Source: Hymenopus coronatus
Lineage: Eukaryota; Arthropoda; Insecta; Mantodea; Hymenopodidae
NCBI GenBank assembly: GCA_030762935.1
Contig: CM060881.1
Coordinates: forward strand, 96,150,001-96,214,000
Direction: 5' to 3'
DNA: 64,000 nt
Shown here: positions 34,251 through 44,417 of the stretch, piece after piece
Layout: every line of letters begins with the position of its first letter
Numbering within the stretch: the stretch's first letter is position 1
The notes under the pieces: generated by a model
Told to the model about the DNA's origin: nothing
Database searches by the model: none
Seen by the model: only the letters and a program-made list of their open reading frames with translations
Program-made: the position numbers and the translations under genes

Positions 34251-34665
34251 CAAGGCAGCATGTAAAAACTACTTTAATGTTCAAATGTAAGTAATGATGT
34301 GAAATATTAGTTAGTGTTGTGTTGACTGTAAGGGATTTATTAATTTCTATTTAATAGTAAGACATATATTCGATAGAGCCGAGTATAAAAATCATATTTT
34401 ACTATTTCTTATATTGTGAAAAATATGTATCTGATGGAGAGAAACTAATTTCATATTTTGATTTGGCACATTCAAATTCGGGATTGCGACATATTAAAAT
34501 AAAAATCTCCAAACAAAAAGTTATATTTTGCATACGATTGAAATTAACACCCTATTATGTAAACGCAACGTTTATGTTAGAAAAACGCTTACGTCACAAA
34601 AGAAATGGTGTTCAACAAATGGTTTGTCATCTGGTGGAGTGCAATAATTATTGTATGTAGTGTTG
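34251..34665 (+). other. 3' flank of the CxxC-family relic, with a 65-codon frame
   Basis: It is AT-rich up to about 34440. Then comes an open frame (34463-34660) with a plausible, non-repetitive composition (YYVNATFMLEKRLRHKRNGV). I cannot place it in a family. It may be the 3' part of the same element. Confidence 0.3.
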
Positions 34666-35010
34666 ACATCTTAATCATCCCATGCTGGTAATTGCAGGAG
34701 GCCATGACCACAACTACTACAGATCATACTAACAATAAGAAACAACAAGCATTAATTTGTTCTTGAATCATCAACGCTTTAGGTCACAGTAATTCATTCT
34801 GTTCTTTCTAGATTTGAACAGCAATCCTCATCTTGTTCTTTCATTTCACTTAGTGCTAATTGATAACATGTCTAGATAAAGGTCGGAGGAGCATTGGAGG
34901 ATGAATGCCTCTAATAAACTTGATTTTGCTTCCTAGGGTGCTGATCAGCTATTGTTAATGCCATTTAAGGCTTAAGCTCGATTTACAGGCCTAGTGGGCA
35001 AGAAATAAAC
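34666..35010. other. Unassigned sequence
   Basis: Nothing is recognised. Confidence 0.45.
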
Positions 35011-35011
35011 A

Positions 35012-35440
35012 AACTCATAGCAGTCGAGCGAGTTGTTCAGCGGTAAAGAGTGAGACTGGAATTCTGGAGGTCCCGTTTTCGATTACCAGCGACCGCCCCT
35101 CTGATTATGGGTTTTTCGTTGTTTCTCCCGATAGGTAGGCGAATGATCGGTTATTCCTCTTCTACCACGTCTTTTCCATCCATTTCCTTGCCCATAATTT
35201 CCATCATCAGCGTTCGGTGTGTTACGGCTGAGAGGTGAGTGTTCTATATGATCGTGGGCTCATCTCTGGGCCCGATCATTAGTTGGGGGACTTCCGGATT
35301 TAGGGATTTGATGGGTTAAATATGGAAACGTTAGAGAACCGCCCATGAATCCATGCGTCGTCTTCCAGATCTGGTAGTCTTTGGTCTCTCCTCTGATCCT
35401 CCTCATGAGTCGCGCTCAAAGCACAAAGGATTATATGGTC
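35012..35440 (+). mobile_element. SINE-like, tRNA-headed repeat
   Basis: A head GCGAGTTGTTCAGCGGTAAA has a degenerate B box (GTTTTCGATTACC, 35073-35085). A body follows with GTTTTTCGTTGTTTCTCCC and GATAGGTAGGCGAATGAT. The later part (CGCCCATGAATCCATGCGTC) has a counterpart at 38358-38375. Confidence 0.55.
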
Positions 35441-35544
35441 TACATGCAGGGCTCTGTTCCAATTTCGCGTGTCCCTTTGTAATATTTATGTATGCCTCAA
35501 CACAGGATCCTAGATATTATTGTTATGAAATGCTAGATTTAATC

Positions 35545-35805
35545 AGTTCAGGATACATCTGCGAATTTTTTAATAAAGAATTTTACGTTTGGAATACGTT
35601 TCAGAGTCCCCTGATCCAAAAATAGGATTTTTAGAAAAAGGCCCGTGTGTGTGTGACTCTCTCTGTAAACAACACAAATAAAAAACTCGTATGAAACTTA
35701 ATTATTAAGTTCAGCATCTTCCATGACACGAAGAAAATCCTCTCACTCCAAACTACCCATTACATTATAAATTGTTCGAAATTTTGATTTTCTCCAAAAT
35801 GAATA
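35545..35805 (+). repeat. APR fragment, head side
   Basis: Recognisable from AATACGTTTCAGAGTCCCC (35594-35612) to TTTTGATTTTCTCCAAAATG. It is degenerate and cut by the next copy. Confidence 0.7.
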
Positions 35806-35814
35806 TAACAACGA

Positions 35815-36547
35815 GTGTGTGTGTGTGTGTGAGCGTATGTGTGTGTCTGTCTGTCAGTCAGTCTGTGTGCCTTTGGACAGCATAGCTCAAAAACGAAGAT
35901 TCCTTTGAATACCAAACTTGGTATTTAAGTTTGGTATCTTCCAAGGATACGACACGAAGATTTTCAAGAAAATCTCCGCATCCCCAATTAGCCTTTATAT
36001 GGAAATTTGTTTTCGAAAATTTTCATTTTCTCAAAAATGGCTATAAAGACTTCGATTAAAATACCGTATATTAAAGATATTTATCTGACAAATATAATGT
36101 ATATATTGAATTTTCTGGGAATAGCCTCTGAAGATTACTTTATTCTGGATGAATTTTATGAAATTTTGCATAATTGCTGAACCGTAAGAGATGCACAAAA
36201 CTTATCACACAAAAAATGTTGAACACGTTGAAACACACAATTTATGTTATATACATTTTTTTTCGTGGAGTTGACCATTTTGAGATGTTCCTTGTTATTG
36301 GTTTCAGCTTTAAAAGACCTACACTTTTCTCATGCAGGAATTTGTCAACTCCTGTCCATTCAAACAAAGAAACTTCAGGCACACAGCAACCAGATTTTGA
36401 CTATCACTTTAACCTATGGACTCCTTTATTTCGCCTCTACTTACAAGGAAGCAAGTAATAGATTATTTCTGCTATTTTTTTTTTCTCGATTAGCATGAAG
36501 TATATAGAACCATAAACGTTCTAACTATAATTTGTTACAGAACCTAA
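35815..36547 (+). repeat. APR repeat, lacks head
   Basis: It starts in the GT tract (35816-35832) and runs to AATTTGTTACAGAACC, lacking the last part of the tail. Confidence 0.85.
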
Positions 36548-36720
36548 TACTTTAGCCTATGTTACACCCTTATTTTCTTCTTCTTGCATGGAAGCAAGTA
36601 ATATGTCTGCTAATGTTTTCTCGATTAGCATGAAGTAAAAAGTAGCATACGCTTTTTAACAATAATTTGTTGCCGAGATGTAGATAAAGCAATGTGAATG
36701 GCATACATAAGATTTTGTTT
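36548..36720 (+). repeat. APR tail fragment
   Basis: CTTTAGCCTATGTTACACCC through GATGTAGATAAAGCAATGTG to ACATAAGATTTTG: a second tail placed directly behind the previous copy. Confidence 0.75.
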
Positions 36721-36739
36721 GTTTGTTTGTGTGTGAGTA

Positions 36740-37030
36740 GCATTGTGATATTCTTTGTTATTGGTTTCAGATTTAAAATACTTACACTTTTCTCATACCA
36801 TTTAAACAATGCAATTTGAATCACATAGCAACCAACTTTTAAAATGTTTGACTATCTCTTTAGCCTATGGTACTCCCTTATTTCCCTCCTGTATACTAGG
36901 AAGCAATAAGATAATTTCTGCTAATTCTATCTTGATTAGCATTTAGTAGATAAAAGAATAAACTTTTTACAGTAATTTGTAACTGAGATGTAGAGAAAGT
37001 CATGTGAATGGAACACATAAGATTTTTTGA
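36740..37030 (+). repeat. APR tail fragment
   Basis: ATTCTTTGTTATTGGTTTCA through AGAAAGTCATGTGAATGGAA to ATAAGATTTTTTGAT: a third tail in the same orientation. Confidence 0.8.
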
Positions 37031-37164
37031 TAAGAACAGTGATATTCCAACAGCTTTTCTGCTTCAACGTGAATCTGAAGGAAGGAAATGCAGACTTCAA
37101 CTTTGAGATGTGTTCCCTGATAGATAGGATTGTTTCGATTCCGTTAACAAAAATTACAGTACCG

Positions 37165-37378
37165 ATACCTCAAGCGTTTACTCCGTGGCCCGCATTCGGG
37201 CGTTCCCGGGTTCGATCCCCGGATACCGTTTACTTTAACCGATAGGTCTCATGGCTTCCCTTGGTCGACAGGCGACAGCTGGGATGGTCTGCCAGAACTG
37301 TCTTGGCCATCTTTTCCTGTACTTTTCATCTGTTTCAGGTTTGAAGAGCAGTGTTCAGCGGGTTGCCGCTGGATGGTG
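37165..37378 (+). mobile_element. SINE-C, first half, split by SINE-B
   Basis: A tRNA-like B box CCCGGGTTCGATCCCCGG lies at 37206-37223. It is followed by CTTCCCTTGGTCGACAGGCG and TCTGTTTCAGGTTTGAAGAG. It is interrupted at GCTGTACG. Confidence 0.65.
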
Positions 37379-37386
37379 GCTGTACG

Positions 37387-37613
37387 TTTTTATTTTTGGA
37401 TAGTGTTTAACGGCTGCTTTTACTATCATGTCACCACAGCGATGACAGTGATGATACATGGAATGAAGATGGAGCACTGGTGGAATGTGATGACGGGGGA
37501 AACCAGAGAATCCGGAGAAAACCCGCACATCTTCATGCGGTCACTTGGGATCGAACCCCGGCCGTCTAGGTGAGAGGTGGCTGGTCTAACCACTCGGCCA
37601 CGGCGCGGTCACT
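37387..37613 (-). mobile_element. SINE-B inserted in SINE-C, 8-bp target duplication
   Basis: It is flanked by GCTGTACG on both sides (37379-37386 and 37614-37621). A T-rich stretch (TTTTTATTTTTGG) at its left is the reversed A-rich tail. The minus-strand head is close to a class II tRNA: A box GTGGCCGAGTGGTTAGACCA, B box GGGGTTCGATCCC (37560-37548). This is the best-preserved SINE-B head in the window. Confidence 0.88.
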
Positions 37614-37621
37614 GCTGTACG

Positions 37622-37760
37622 CTAGGGCGCAGGACCGAAGCCTCCCGTACCCAGGTAAACTTAGCAGGTAACAACCCCCAAGCCTCTCGGGAAACCGGTG
37701 GAATTAGGCAGCAGGTGGGGTGGAATGGGTATACCTAATTTTTCCCTTGATTTCTTTCAG
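37622..37760 (+). mobile_element. SINE-C, second half
   Basis: It continues after the GCTGTACG duplication with CTAGGGCGCAGGACC and GGGAAACCGGTGG. The end is uncertain because the next segment begins with a splice-acceptor-like tract. Confidence 0.5.
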
Positions 37761-37787
37761 TGTACGGCAAATTAGTTCATAGTTAAC

Positions 37788-38092
37788 ATGTTTTCCGATG
37801 AGACTGAAATTAGGGTGAGTAGGACAGGAAGGAAAAGTTTAATTTGTAACATTTGCACTTTCGGATTCCAGAAGTTTTAAAAAGTAGAATAGCGCGATGG
37901 AGGTGCAATGATAAAAGTTGCAAAAGTTTTATTAAAACCTTTTTCATTGAAGAAATAGATGTCCTGGATATTCAAGAGGACCATAACCACGCGGCACCAC
38001 CGGGTGACAAAATTCAGAGACAGAAAGTACTTTGTGATCTGAAGAGAAAAACTACGGAAGATATATGTGAAAGACCATCAAAAGCAATATAA
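37788..38092 (+). pseudogene. FLYWCH-type zinc-finger segment, frameshifted
   Basis: Two frames must be joined near 37855. The first (from ATG 37788) gives ETEIRVSRTGRKSLICN. The second gives FRIPEVLKSRIARWRCNDKSCKSF, then DIQEDHNHAAPPGDKIQ and a basic helix DLKRKTTEDICERPSKAI, ending at TAA. The pattern RWxC..xxC and HNH is the FLYWCH zinc-coordinating set (two Cys, two His). The RPSKAI-type tail resembles FLYWCH proteins linked to MULE-like transposases. A pyrimidine tract plus TTTCTTTCAG at 37751-37760 looks like a splice acceptor just upstream. The usual aromatic residues of the first strand are partly missing. It is either a decayed MULE-associated gene or an exon with a sequencing or true frameshift. 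Confidence 0.6.
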
Positions 38093-38109
38093 TAATTAAA
38101 TATTATAAA

Positions 38110-38600
38110 CACCAAACTACAACTGTTACCTGTTTCGACCGGGAGGCTACCTGCTTTGGGGAGGCTTGGGGGCTATGTAATTAGGGACCTTTCAGGGTCC
38201 GGGAGGCTTCGGTACCGCACTCGCACACACTTCTCCCGGTCGGGACCTACCTTCGGGATTCTTCGGATGAGGCGCCCCCTTCATATTGCCATCGGGGTAT
38301 TAGGGATCTAAGGAAATGCGCCGGGCGAAGTCAGATACGTTATATCTGGAAACATTATTGACACCGCCCATGCTTGCGTCCGTCATCATCGGATCTATTT
38401 GCCCTTCGAATCTCGCCCCAGAATCTTCCCTCCTAGAGATCACAGTAAAGGACCACTTTGCATTAGGGCTCGATTCTGATTCGGTCGGCCACTCTGTCCT
38501 GGGTTTTCCCCTATTTTCCCTGACACGAAGTTTCCTGTCCCCCAATTTATATATCATTTTATTTCCTTGTCACGATTCAAGATCAAAGGATTAGGCGAGA
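38110..38600 (+). mobile_element. GC-rich composite repeat segment
   Basis: It is markedly more GC-rich than its surroundings. CTGGGTTTTCCCCTATTTTC and the CACCGCCCATGCTTGCGTC block have counterparts in the repeat at 35012-35440. CGACCGGGAG (38139) and CTCCCGGTCG (38233) form an inverted pair. No coding is recognised. Confidence 0.4.
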
Positions 38601-38960
38601 GGACGGCGGGCGAGGCACATGACGGTGGAATTTGCTTTGACGAACTGTCTGTACTGGTGTCCATTGTTTGAAGGGCTGCTGGACTCCCAGTGGCCTTAGG
38701 ATGTAATATCTGAAGACGTTAGGGATGTCGCCATGCACTTTGTCGCTCTCCGAGTCTTGATCTTCGTTCCGTTCTCCCGGAAAATTTCAGAAACACAATA
38801 ATCCTTTCCTGTTTCCTGATAATCATTATCACAACCAACGTCTCAATTAAGGCTTCATATAAGTCAACTAAAAGTGTACCGTGATCCTGCGAAGAAAAAT
38901 TACAAAGGATTTAAATCACGTCTAGTGGTCACATTTCAGAATTACACGGACACAATGGTA
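38601..38960. other. Unassigned sequence
   Basis: No feature is recognised. Confidence 0.45.
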
Positions 38961-39475
38961 TTTTTATTTTCCTTATTTATTTACTTATAGTACCTAAATA
39001 CAGGAAATATTTTATTTCCATCCAAAATTTTGATGACGGCATTTCACTGAAAATACACGTTTTGAGACCCCCTGAACCCAATGGGCTCGCAAAAGCACAA
39101 TTAAAAGCGTGTAAATACAATCTTGATATTAAGTACAGCATCTTCCAAATATATCACACGAAGATTTTCAATACATTCCACCCACCAGAAACTACTCTTT
39201 ACATGTAAGATTTTTCGTTTTATTTTTTTCAATTTTCTCAAAAATTACTGTAAAGGTTTTAAATCAAAATACTATATGACAATACAGTGTTCATTTTGAA
39301 ATCCTCTTCATTCAAAGAACTTCTGTATCTTGCATTACAGATAAATGTTAGAGATTAACGAAAACGATATACCAAAAATCGACGTAGATATATTTAAAGT
39401 ACAGATATATTTCAAATAACTTTTTGTGCCGTACGCTATCTCCGAAATATCCTTATTAGTGGTTAAAATTGTTCA
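38961..39475 (+). repeat. APR repeat, old, tail-truncated
   Basis: The head is hardly visible. Blocks from CATTTCACTGAAAATACACG through CAGCATCTTCCAAATATATC to the GCTATCTCCGAAATATCC region are in the right order but diverged. Confidence 0.65.
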
Positions 39476-39838
39476 ATATGTCATTATTTTAAAGTCATTT
39501 CACATTCAATGTTTTCTCACGATTACATGGAATTTTAAGGTCGCAAATAGCGTCTATTGTTAAACATCTTACATTATTTCTTTGTGTTTATAACAAAATG
39601 TATAATGCAAGCTATTTCTACAAAGGTTTAATAAAATGAAGCAGAAGTAAAAATGCAGCGAGAATCTGACTGGCTAAGAGCGTTTAAGATGCAAAATAGG
39701 ACATGTCTTCATGAAAAAGTCGTTTGACAAACATAATAGAGAATATACACAAATTAGTCTTACTAACGTTTATTTTTCTATCTATTAGGTACATTTTAAT
39801 CCACATAAACCTTTGCAAGAAGTCGCATTACACATTTC

Positions 39839-39894
<56 letters not shown>

Positions 39895-40109
39895 GGGATA
39901 TCGATAATCAAATGCTTTATACTTCGATGCTAAAAGTCCATACTTTTTCTATGACAACGCGAGAAACAACTAAAAACAGGAGTTTAAAAGAATAGCAAAT
40001 TAGTCAAAATTTCGAACCATTAATAACGGAGAACTCCACAAGAAAGGGTTAATTCAAATAAATTAGTTTTTATGTAACATATTTATCTTTAACTAGTTAA
40101 ACCTGGCGA
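39476..40109. other. Unassigned AT-rich sequence with (AT)n
   Basis: An uninterrupted AT dinucleotide tract lies at 39839-39890. ACCATTAATAACGGAGAACTC (40017-40037) resembles a segment at 56549-56569, so an old APR-related piece may be present. Confidence 0.5.
39839..39890. repeat. (AT)26 microsatellite
   Basis: A perfect AT tract of about 52 bp. The IYIYIY open frame over it is an artefact. Confidence 0.97.
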
Positions 40110-40382
40110 CCCAACAGCTCGGTATTTGCCGTTAGCAGACATCCCTTGGTGCGTTAAAAGTATTGCAGAACTCGCCAGTGGAGAACTGGCGAGAGTGACT
40201 TTCGTTCACCGCTCGAATGAGCGCGATCCTCTTACGTCTGCACTGATAGACGTGAAAAGCGAAGGTCACTTTCACCAGTGCTATACTGACAGATTTCAAC
40301 TTGAAATAGCCCCGTTGAGTTCAGCAACTCTTTCAACGCACCAAGAAATAACTGTACACGTCTAATACGGGGCGGTTGAATA
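40110..40382. mobile_element. Foldback (palindromic) element with nested hairpins
   Basis: The two arms are inverted: CTTGGTGCGTTAAAAG (40145-40160) pairs with CTTTCAACGCACCAAG (about 40329-40344), and the flanking AGAACT/AGTTCA pairs extend this. Inside are CTCGCCAGT/ACTGGCGAG (40171-40193, perfect 9-bp stem), AGTGACTTTCG/CGAAGGTCACT (40194-40204 with 40260-40270), CGCTC/GAGCG (40210-40223) and ACGTCT/AGACGT (40234-40253). The outer stem with two inner hairpins forms a three-way junction on paper. A 79-codon frame overlaps it and is probably accidental. Diverged relatives of its parts occur at 47385-48000. Confidence 0.75.
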
Positions 40383-40384
40383 TA

Positions 40385-40660
40385 CGGCATTTTATTCAAA
40401 TTCCTTAGAACCAGTTTTGATAAAATAAAATGTTTCGAAATATTTTCATATAAAGCAAAGTTTGGGGTTGGGGAATTTTTCTTAAAATCTTCCAGTCGTA
40501 TAACTGGAGGGCGTTAAAATTATCAAGTTTGCGAATAAACGACTCTAGGTTTTGAATTAACTGTCTTTTTCTCTCACATACACAGAGAGACCTCTCTTTA
40601 AAAATGCTTTTCTTCAGGGCCTTAAAATATATATTTTTCTGCAATCTCTTCCAATTTTCC
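40385..40660 (-). repeat. APR repeat, head side
   Basis: ATACGGCATTTTATTCAAAT, GGGGTTGGGGAATTTTTCTT and CCTTAAAATATATATTTTTC mark the blocks in reverse order. The palindromic head itself is missing, cut by SINE-C. Confidence 0.75.
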
Positions 40661-40664
40661 CTCT

Positions 40665-41205
40665 TAACCGAGTGAAATGACTCAGGCGGTTTCGTCCTAT
40701 AGTCCGCTTTCGGGAGATCACGGGCTTGATCCCTATGTCCCCCATACCTGAGTATTTTTCGGGGCTTCCCCGGGTCTCCAGGCAAATTTTGGAAGGTTTC
40801 TTTCATTCCCAGAATTTCATGTCCCTCCATGTCGTTTCCATTTAATTTCACTCATCCTGTAGTTTCTTTCAGGATTGGAAGTGTCGACAATGGTACTCAG
40901 TGGAGCGTGGCAGGGAAAAACGATGCTCATGGTGACTCTCTCCGTATCCAGACTTCAGCTGGTTACCGCGATGAACACCGCTGTTGTTAGGGGCGTTGGA
41001 AATTGTGGGGCGGGGTTCTTGGTCTACCTGTCCGACTGTCGGAGAGCTTCTATCTGGAAACCGTAGGAACCCAGTCATTGACGTGCAATCGCTCCTGATT
41101 CCGGCCGCTCACCTCACCCATCCATCCCGGGGGCGCCCCCTCATAGGCCATAGATACAATAACCAACATAAGGTTCAGTACGAGTCCCCTCTGCTTGTTT
41201 TCTAC
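40665..41205 (+). mobile_element. SINE-C, long copy
   Basis: It begins GAGTGAAATGACTCAGGCGG with a degenerate B box (CACGGGCTTGATCCC). It continues CCCCGGGTCTCCAGGCAAAT, TTTGGAAGGTTTCTTTCATT, GGAGCGTGGCAGGGAAAAAC and the end CCCGGGGGCGCCCCCTCATA. Block order equals 7541-8065. Confidence 0.8.
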
Positions 41206-41690
41206 TCTTCTTTTTAATACACATAGAAGTACACTCTTTGGTCCTGGCCTGTTTCTATCCACTTCCGGTCCGTCACTGCGCTTGCGCCGTAGAAGTGAGG
41301 ATCAATGTCCTCCGTTTCCTACGTCGTGTCTCTAGGTGTGCTTGGTATGGGCCAGTAGATGACAGCAATTGCTCCGATCTGAGGTCTTCAAGTAACTTTC
41401 TTTGGCCAGTACATAGACCATCCTTGAGGGTGAATGCTTCCCAACTCCTAAGACTCTCTTCAGGAATCGTGCCTTAACATCTTCTAATATTGCGAGGTCG
41501 CTACTGTTAGCTTCTCCCATAATAGTTCTATGTCATAAGAGGCTGTTGATTTTATGACTGCATGCAATAATAACATTGCTGGTTAGGGAGAGTTTGCTGA
41601 TGTTTAGAATTCTGTTTATGGTCTTTGTGGCTGTCGTTGCTCTTTCCTGAATGTGTCATATACCTAGAGAGAATTCCAATTCATAACACT
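41206..41690 (-). pseudogene. Non-LTR retrotransposon C-terminal fragment
   Basis: The minus-strand frame at 41520-41332 reads LEDVKARFLKRVLGVGKHSP, then SRMVYVLAKES. This is a conserved C-terminal segment of a LINE polyprotein (L..xKARFLKRxLGVxxxxPSRxVYxLxxE). Upstream (about 41690-41530) are the LNISKLSLT and IQERATTATKTIN segments that precede it in the family. About 160 residues are traceable with frameshifts. It is a different family from the relics at 1.0-2.1 and 6.6-7.3 kb. Confidence 0.7.
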
Positions 41691-41710
41691 GTTTAAAACT
41701 ACTTAGTTTT

Positions 41711-42196
41711 CTACTTTTTTCTCTACTTAGTAAATAATAGGAAATAAGTAGGGAAAGCATTGCATTCCGCCCTAAATTCGATCCTGAAATTTCACCGGAA
41801 ATGTTACACGTTTTAGGGTCTCCTGTATAAAAACATTTTTAGAAAAAGGTCTGTGTGTCTTTGAAAACTATAACTCAAATCGAAAAGTTGATTAAATACC
41901 AAACTTCAGATGCGACTTAAATATTTTCTAGATATCGCACCCTCAGCCCAAACTACTTTTTACCGAAAAAAATTCGAAAATTTTGAGTTTCTCAAATGAT
42001 TTTGAATAAAATACGGTATACTAAAGATACTTACATGACAAATAAATAGTATATCTCGAATTTTTTTTTTTTGAATAGCATATGAAGTGTTCTTCATTCT
42101 GAATGACTTTTGAATAACTGATAAACCGTAAGATGTAGACAAAAACTTAAAACAAAAAATTTGAGCTTTTAAAATGCAAAATTTATTTTACACACA
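41711..42196 (+). repeat. APR repeat, first of three head-to-tail copies
   Basis: The head is at about 41711-41760, and the copy runs to TTGAGCTTTTAAAATGCAAA, followed at once by a second head. The tail third is missing. Confidence 0.75.
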
Positions 42197-42854
42197 TTTT
42201 TATTTTCTCCTGCACATATGTACATACAATGCACAAGGAAGGTGGTGTATTCCATCCAAAAATTTGATGTTGAGATTTCATTGGAAATATATGTTTTGTG
42301 ATCCCCTTATCCGAAAAAAAAAATTTAGAAAAATATCCGTGTGTCTGTGGACAGTATAGCTAAAAAACGAAGTCTGTTAAAAACCAGACTTGGTATTTAT
42401 GATAGGTATCTTCTAAGGATGTGACACGAAGATTTTCAAAAATATTCCAAGGCAGAAACTACCCTTTACATGGTAAAATTTTAGAAAATTTTGTTTTTCT
42501 CAAAAATGACTCTGACTTATAACACAAAAAATGTAGACCTCATTAAAACATATAATTTTTGTCATTATTGTTTTATATGTAGAGCTGACGTTCCTGATAC
42601 ATTCCTTGTTATTTGTTTCAACTTTAAATTAATTTTACTTTTCTCAAACGAGAAGTGATGTTTCGTTTTATCGTTCTTGTTTTACTGCAGGCTATACAAA
42701 GAGAATCGTACTTTAATTGGTTCGAATAGGACCAACTTTTAAAAGATTTGACTATCGCTTTAGCCTAGTGTATTCCCTTATTTACCTGTTACTTATAAGG
42801 AAGCAAGTAATAAGACCATGTTTATCTTGTTTAGAATGAAGTACAAGAGTAAGC
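42197..42854 (+). repeat. APR repeat, second of three
   Basis: The head is TTTTTATTTTCTCCTGCACA at 42198. The copy is internally deleted and ends at GTAAGCTTTTTA, which is shared with the next head. Confidence 0.75.
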
Positions 42855-43650
42855 TTTTTACTTTCTTTACACGTACTATTACATAATGTACATTGCATTC
42901 CACTAAAAATGTGATAACCGATCACCGGAAATACAAAATATACGTTTTAGGGTTTCTCTATAAAAAGAAAACATTTAGAAAAAGGAGTTTGTGTTGTGTG
43001 CGTCTGTGTCCGTGTATCTGCGAACACGATAATTCAAAAACGAAAAGTGGGTAAAATACCAAACTTGGCATTTAAGTTTAGTATCTTCCAAGGATGCTTC
43101 AAGAAAATTAAAAAAAAACTCCCCTCACCTCAAACTAGCCTTAACATGGAAAACATTATGAAAATTTTGATTTTTCAAAAATGGCTCTTAACATTTGATT
43201 AAAATCCCGCATATTAAAACTATTTACATGATAAATAGAATGCATCTTAAATTTTGTGAGAATAGTCTCTGAAGACCTCTTCATGCTTTTGCGTAGCTGT
43301 TAAACCGTAAGATAAAGACAAAATCTTTGGCACAAAAACCTGAACTCTTAAAACACACAATTTATGCCGTACATATTTTTTCTGAGTTTAACCATGTTAA
43401 AATGTTTCAATTTTAAAATACTTAAAATTTTCTCATATAGGACTTTGTCAACTTCTGGCCAAAAAACTAATTTCAACAACAAAGCAATAACTTTTAAAAG
43501 ATTTGAGTTTTGCTTTAGTCTAGTGTATTCCTTTATTTTCCTTCTAGTTTAAGGAACTGAGTAATAAGACCATTGCTGATAATGTTTATCTTGGTTAGAA
43601 TAAAATAGAAAAAATGTAAATGGTGTGTTATTTATAGACAATCTTTAACT
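42855..43650 (+). repeat. APR repeat, third of three
   Basis: The head is TTTTTACTTTCTTTACACGT at 42854. The copy runs to ATAATGTTTATCTTGGTTAG and is then interrupted by SINE-A. Its tail resumes at 43851. Confidence 0.8.
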
Positions 43651-43654
43651 ACTG

Positions 43655-43850
43655 TGGTACTTACGTCCCATTGGGCGTGAAAGTTAATTTTGCTCAGAGG
43701 CCTCTCTATCAGGCTTGAGGTTCTTTTACGTGCCGTAAATCTACGACATGGGGCAACGGCTTTACTTCCCTTCCGATGGAAGCCATGCTAAGGATTTTTA
43801 CACCCGAAAAAATCCAACATCCTCCGCCGGTTTAATATAATATAGAAGAG
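43655..43850 (-). mobile_element. SINE-A inserted in APR
   Basis: TTTTACGTGCCGTAAATCTA, CTTTACTTCCCTTCCGATGG and GGATTTTTACACCCGAAAAA are the SINE-A body reversed. The head is truncated after CCTCCGCCGG. Confidence 0.75.
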
Positions 43851-43915
43851 TAGGCGTTTTAATGTGTCGGAGAGATGTAGAGAAAGTCGTGTGTGGAACG
43901 AAATAAAGTAGGAAT
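43851..43915 (+). repeat. APR tail resuming after SINE-A
   Basis: AATATAGAAGAGTAGGCGTTTT and GAGAGATGTAGAGAAAGTCG complete the copy of 42855-43650. Confidence 0.75.
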
Positions 43916-44415
43916 TAAACTACCCTCAAGAAAAAATAAAAAGAAATTATATTTAATCTGCAAAAAGTAAAATATAATATAATTAATTAAACAAAAGTTA
44001 TATAAAATCCTCAAATATGACAAGCTTAAACATTAGTTTCCCCTTAAAGCAGTGTTAGTTCGAGACCCGATATACTGCAGCATGTACATGTAGATGAGCA
44101 TGACGCATGCAGGAGCTATGTTATAGGGCAATAAGCGAGGGGTTGTGCTGCATTATCCGATCCAGACTAATGGCACTAAACGAACAGCGGGACTTCCAAA
44201 TTGATGTTTAGCGCATACCAATCCCTCCACTCGCATTCATTATAACACGTTTATTAACACTGTATTTAATATCACAGTCACTGCAGAGGCTAGATTGGCA
44301 AAGCTGGTGTCACGTTTATGATGAAGCTGTTTCTTTCTCTAGCTCTGCTTTTACGGATTGAACGTATTTCTACCTTCACTATACAAGATGATGCAAATAT
44401 AATTTTACAACTGGT
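43916..44415. other. Unassigned AT-rich sequence
   Basis: No feature is recognised in about 500 bp. Confidence 0.5.
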
Positions 44416-44417
44416 AT

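Noticed and set aside
37560..37613. tRNA gene candidate (Ser/Leu type)
   Set aside because: It is the head of a SINE-B copy with target duplications and a body attached; acceptor-stem pairing is not convincing. The same holds for the heads at 6.0, 15.7, 27.7, 28.4, 47.5 and 48.3 kb.
39839..39890. Replication-origin or promoter-like AT tract
   Set aside because: It is a plain AT microsatellite with no other supporting signal.
40234..40270. Hammerhead ribozyme core near CTGATAGA..GAAA
   Set aside because: The conserved CTGANGA core has an extra base and the required stem order and cleavage-site triplet are not met on either strand.
40405..40851. 148-codon minus-strand open frame
   Set aside because: It spans an APR fragment and part of SINE-C, with no domain and no conservation of the combined frame elsewhere.
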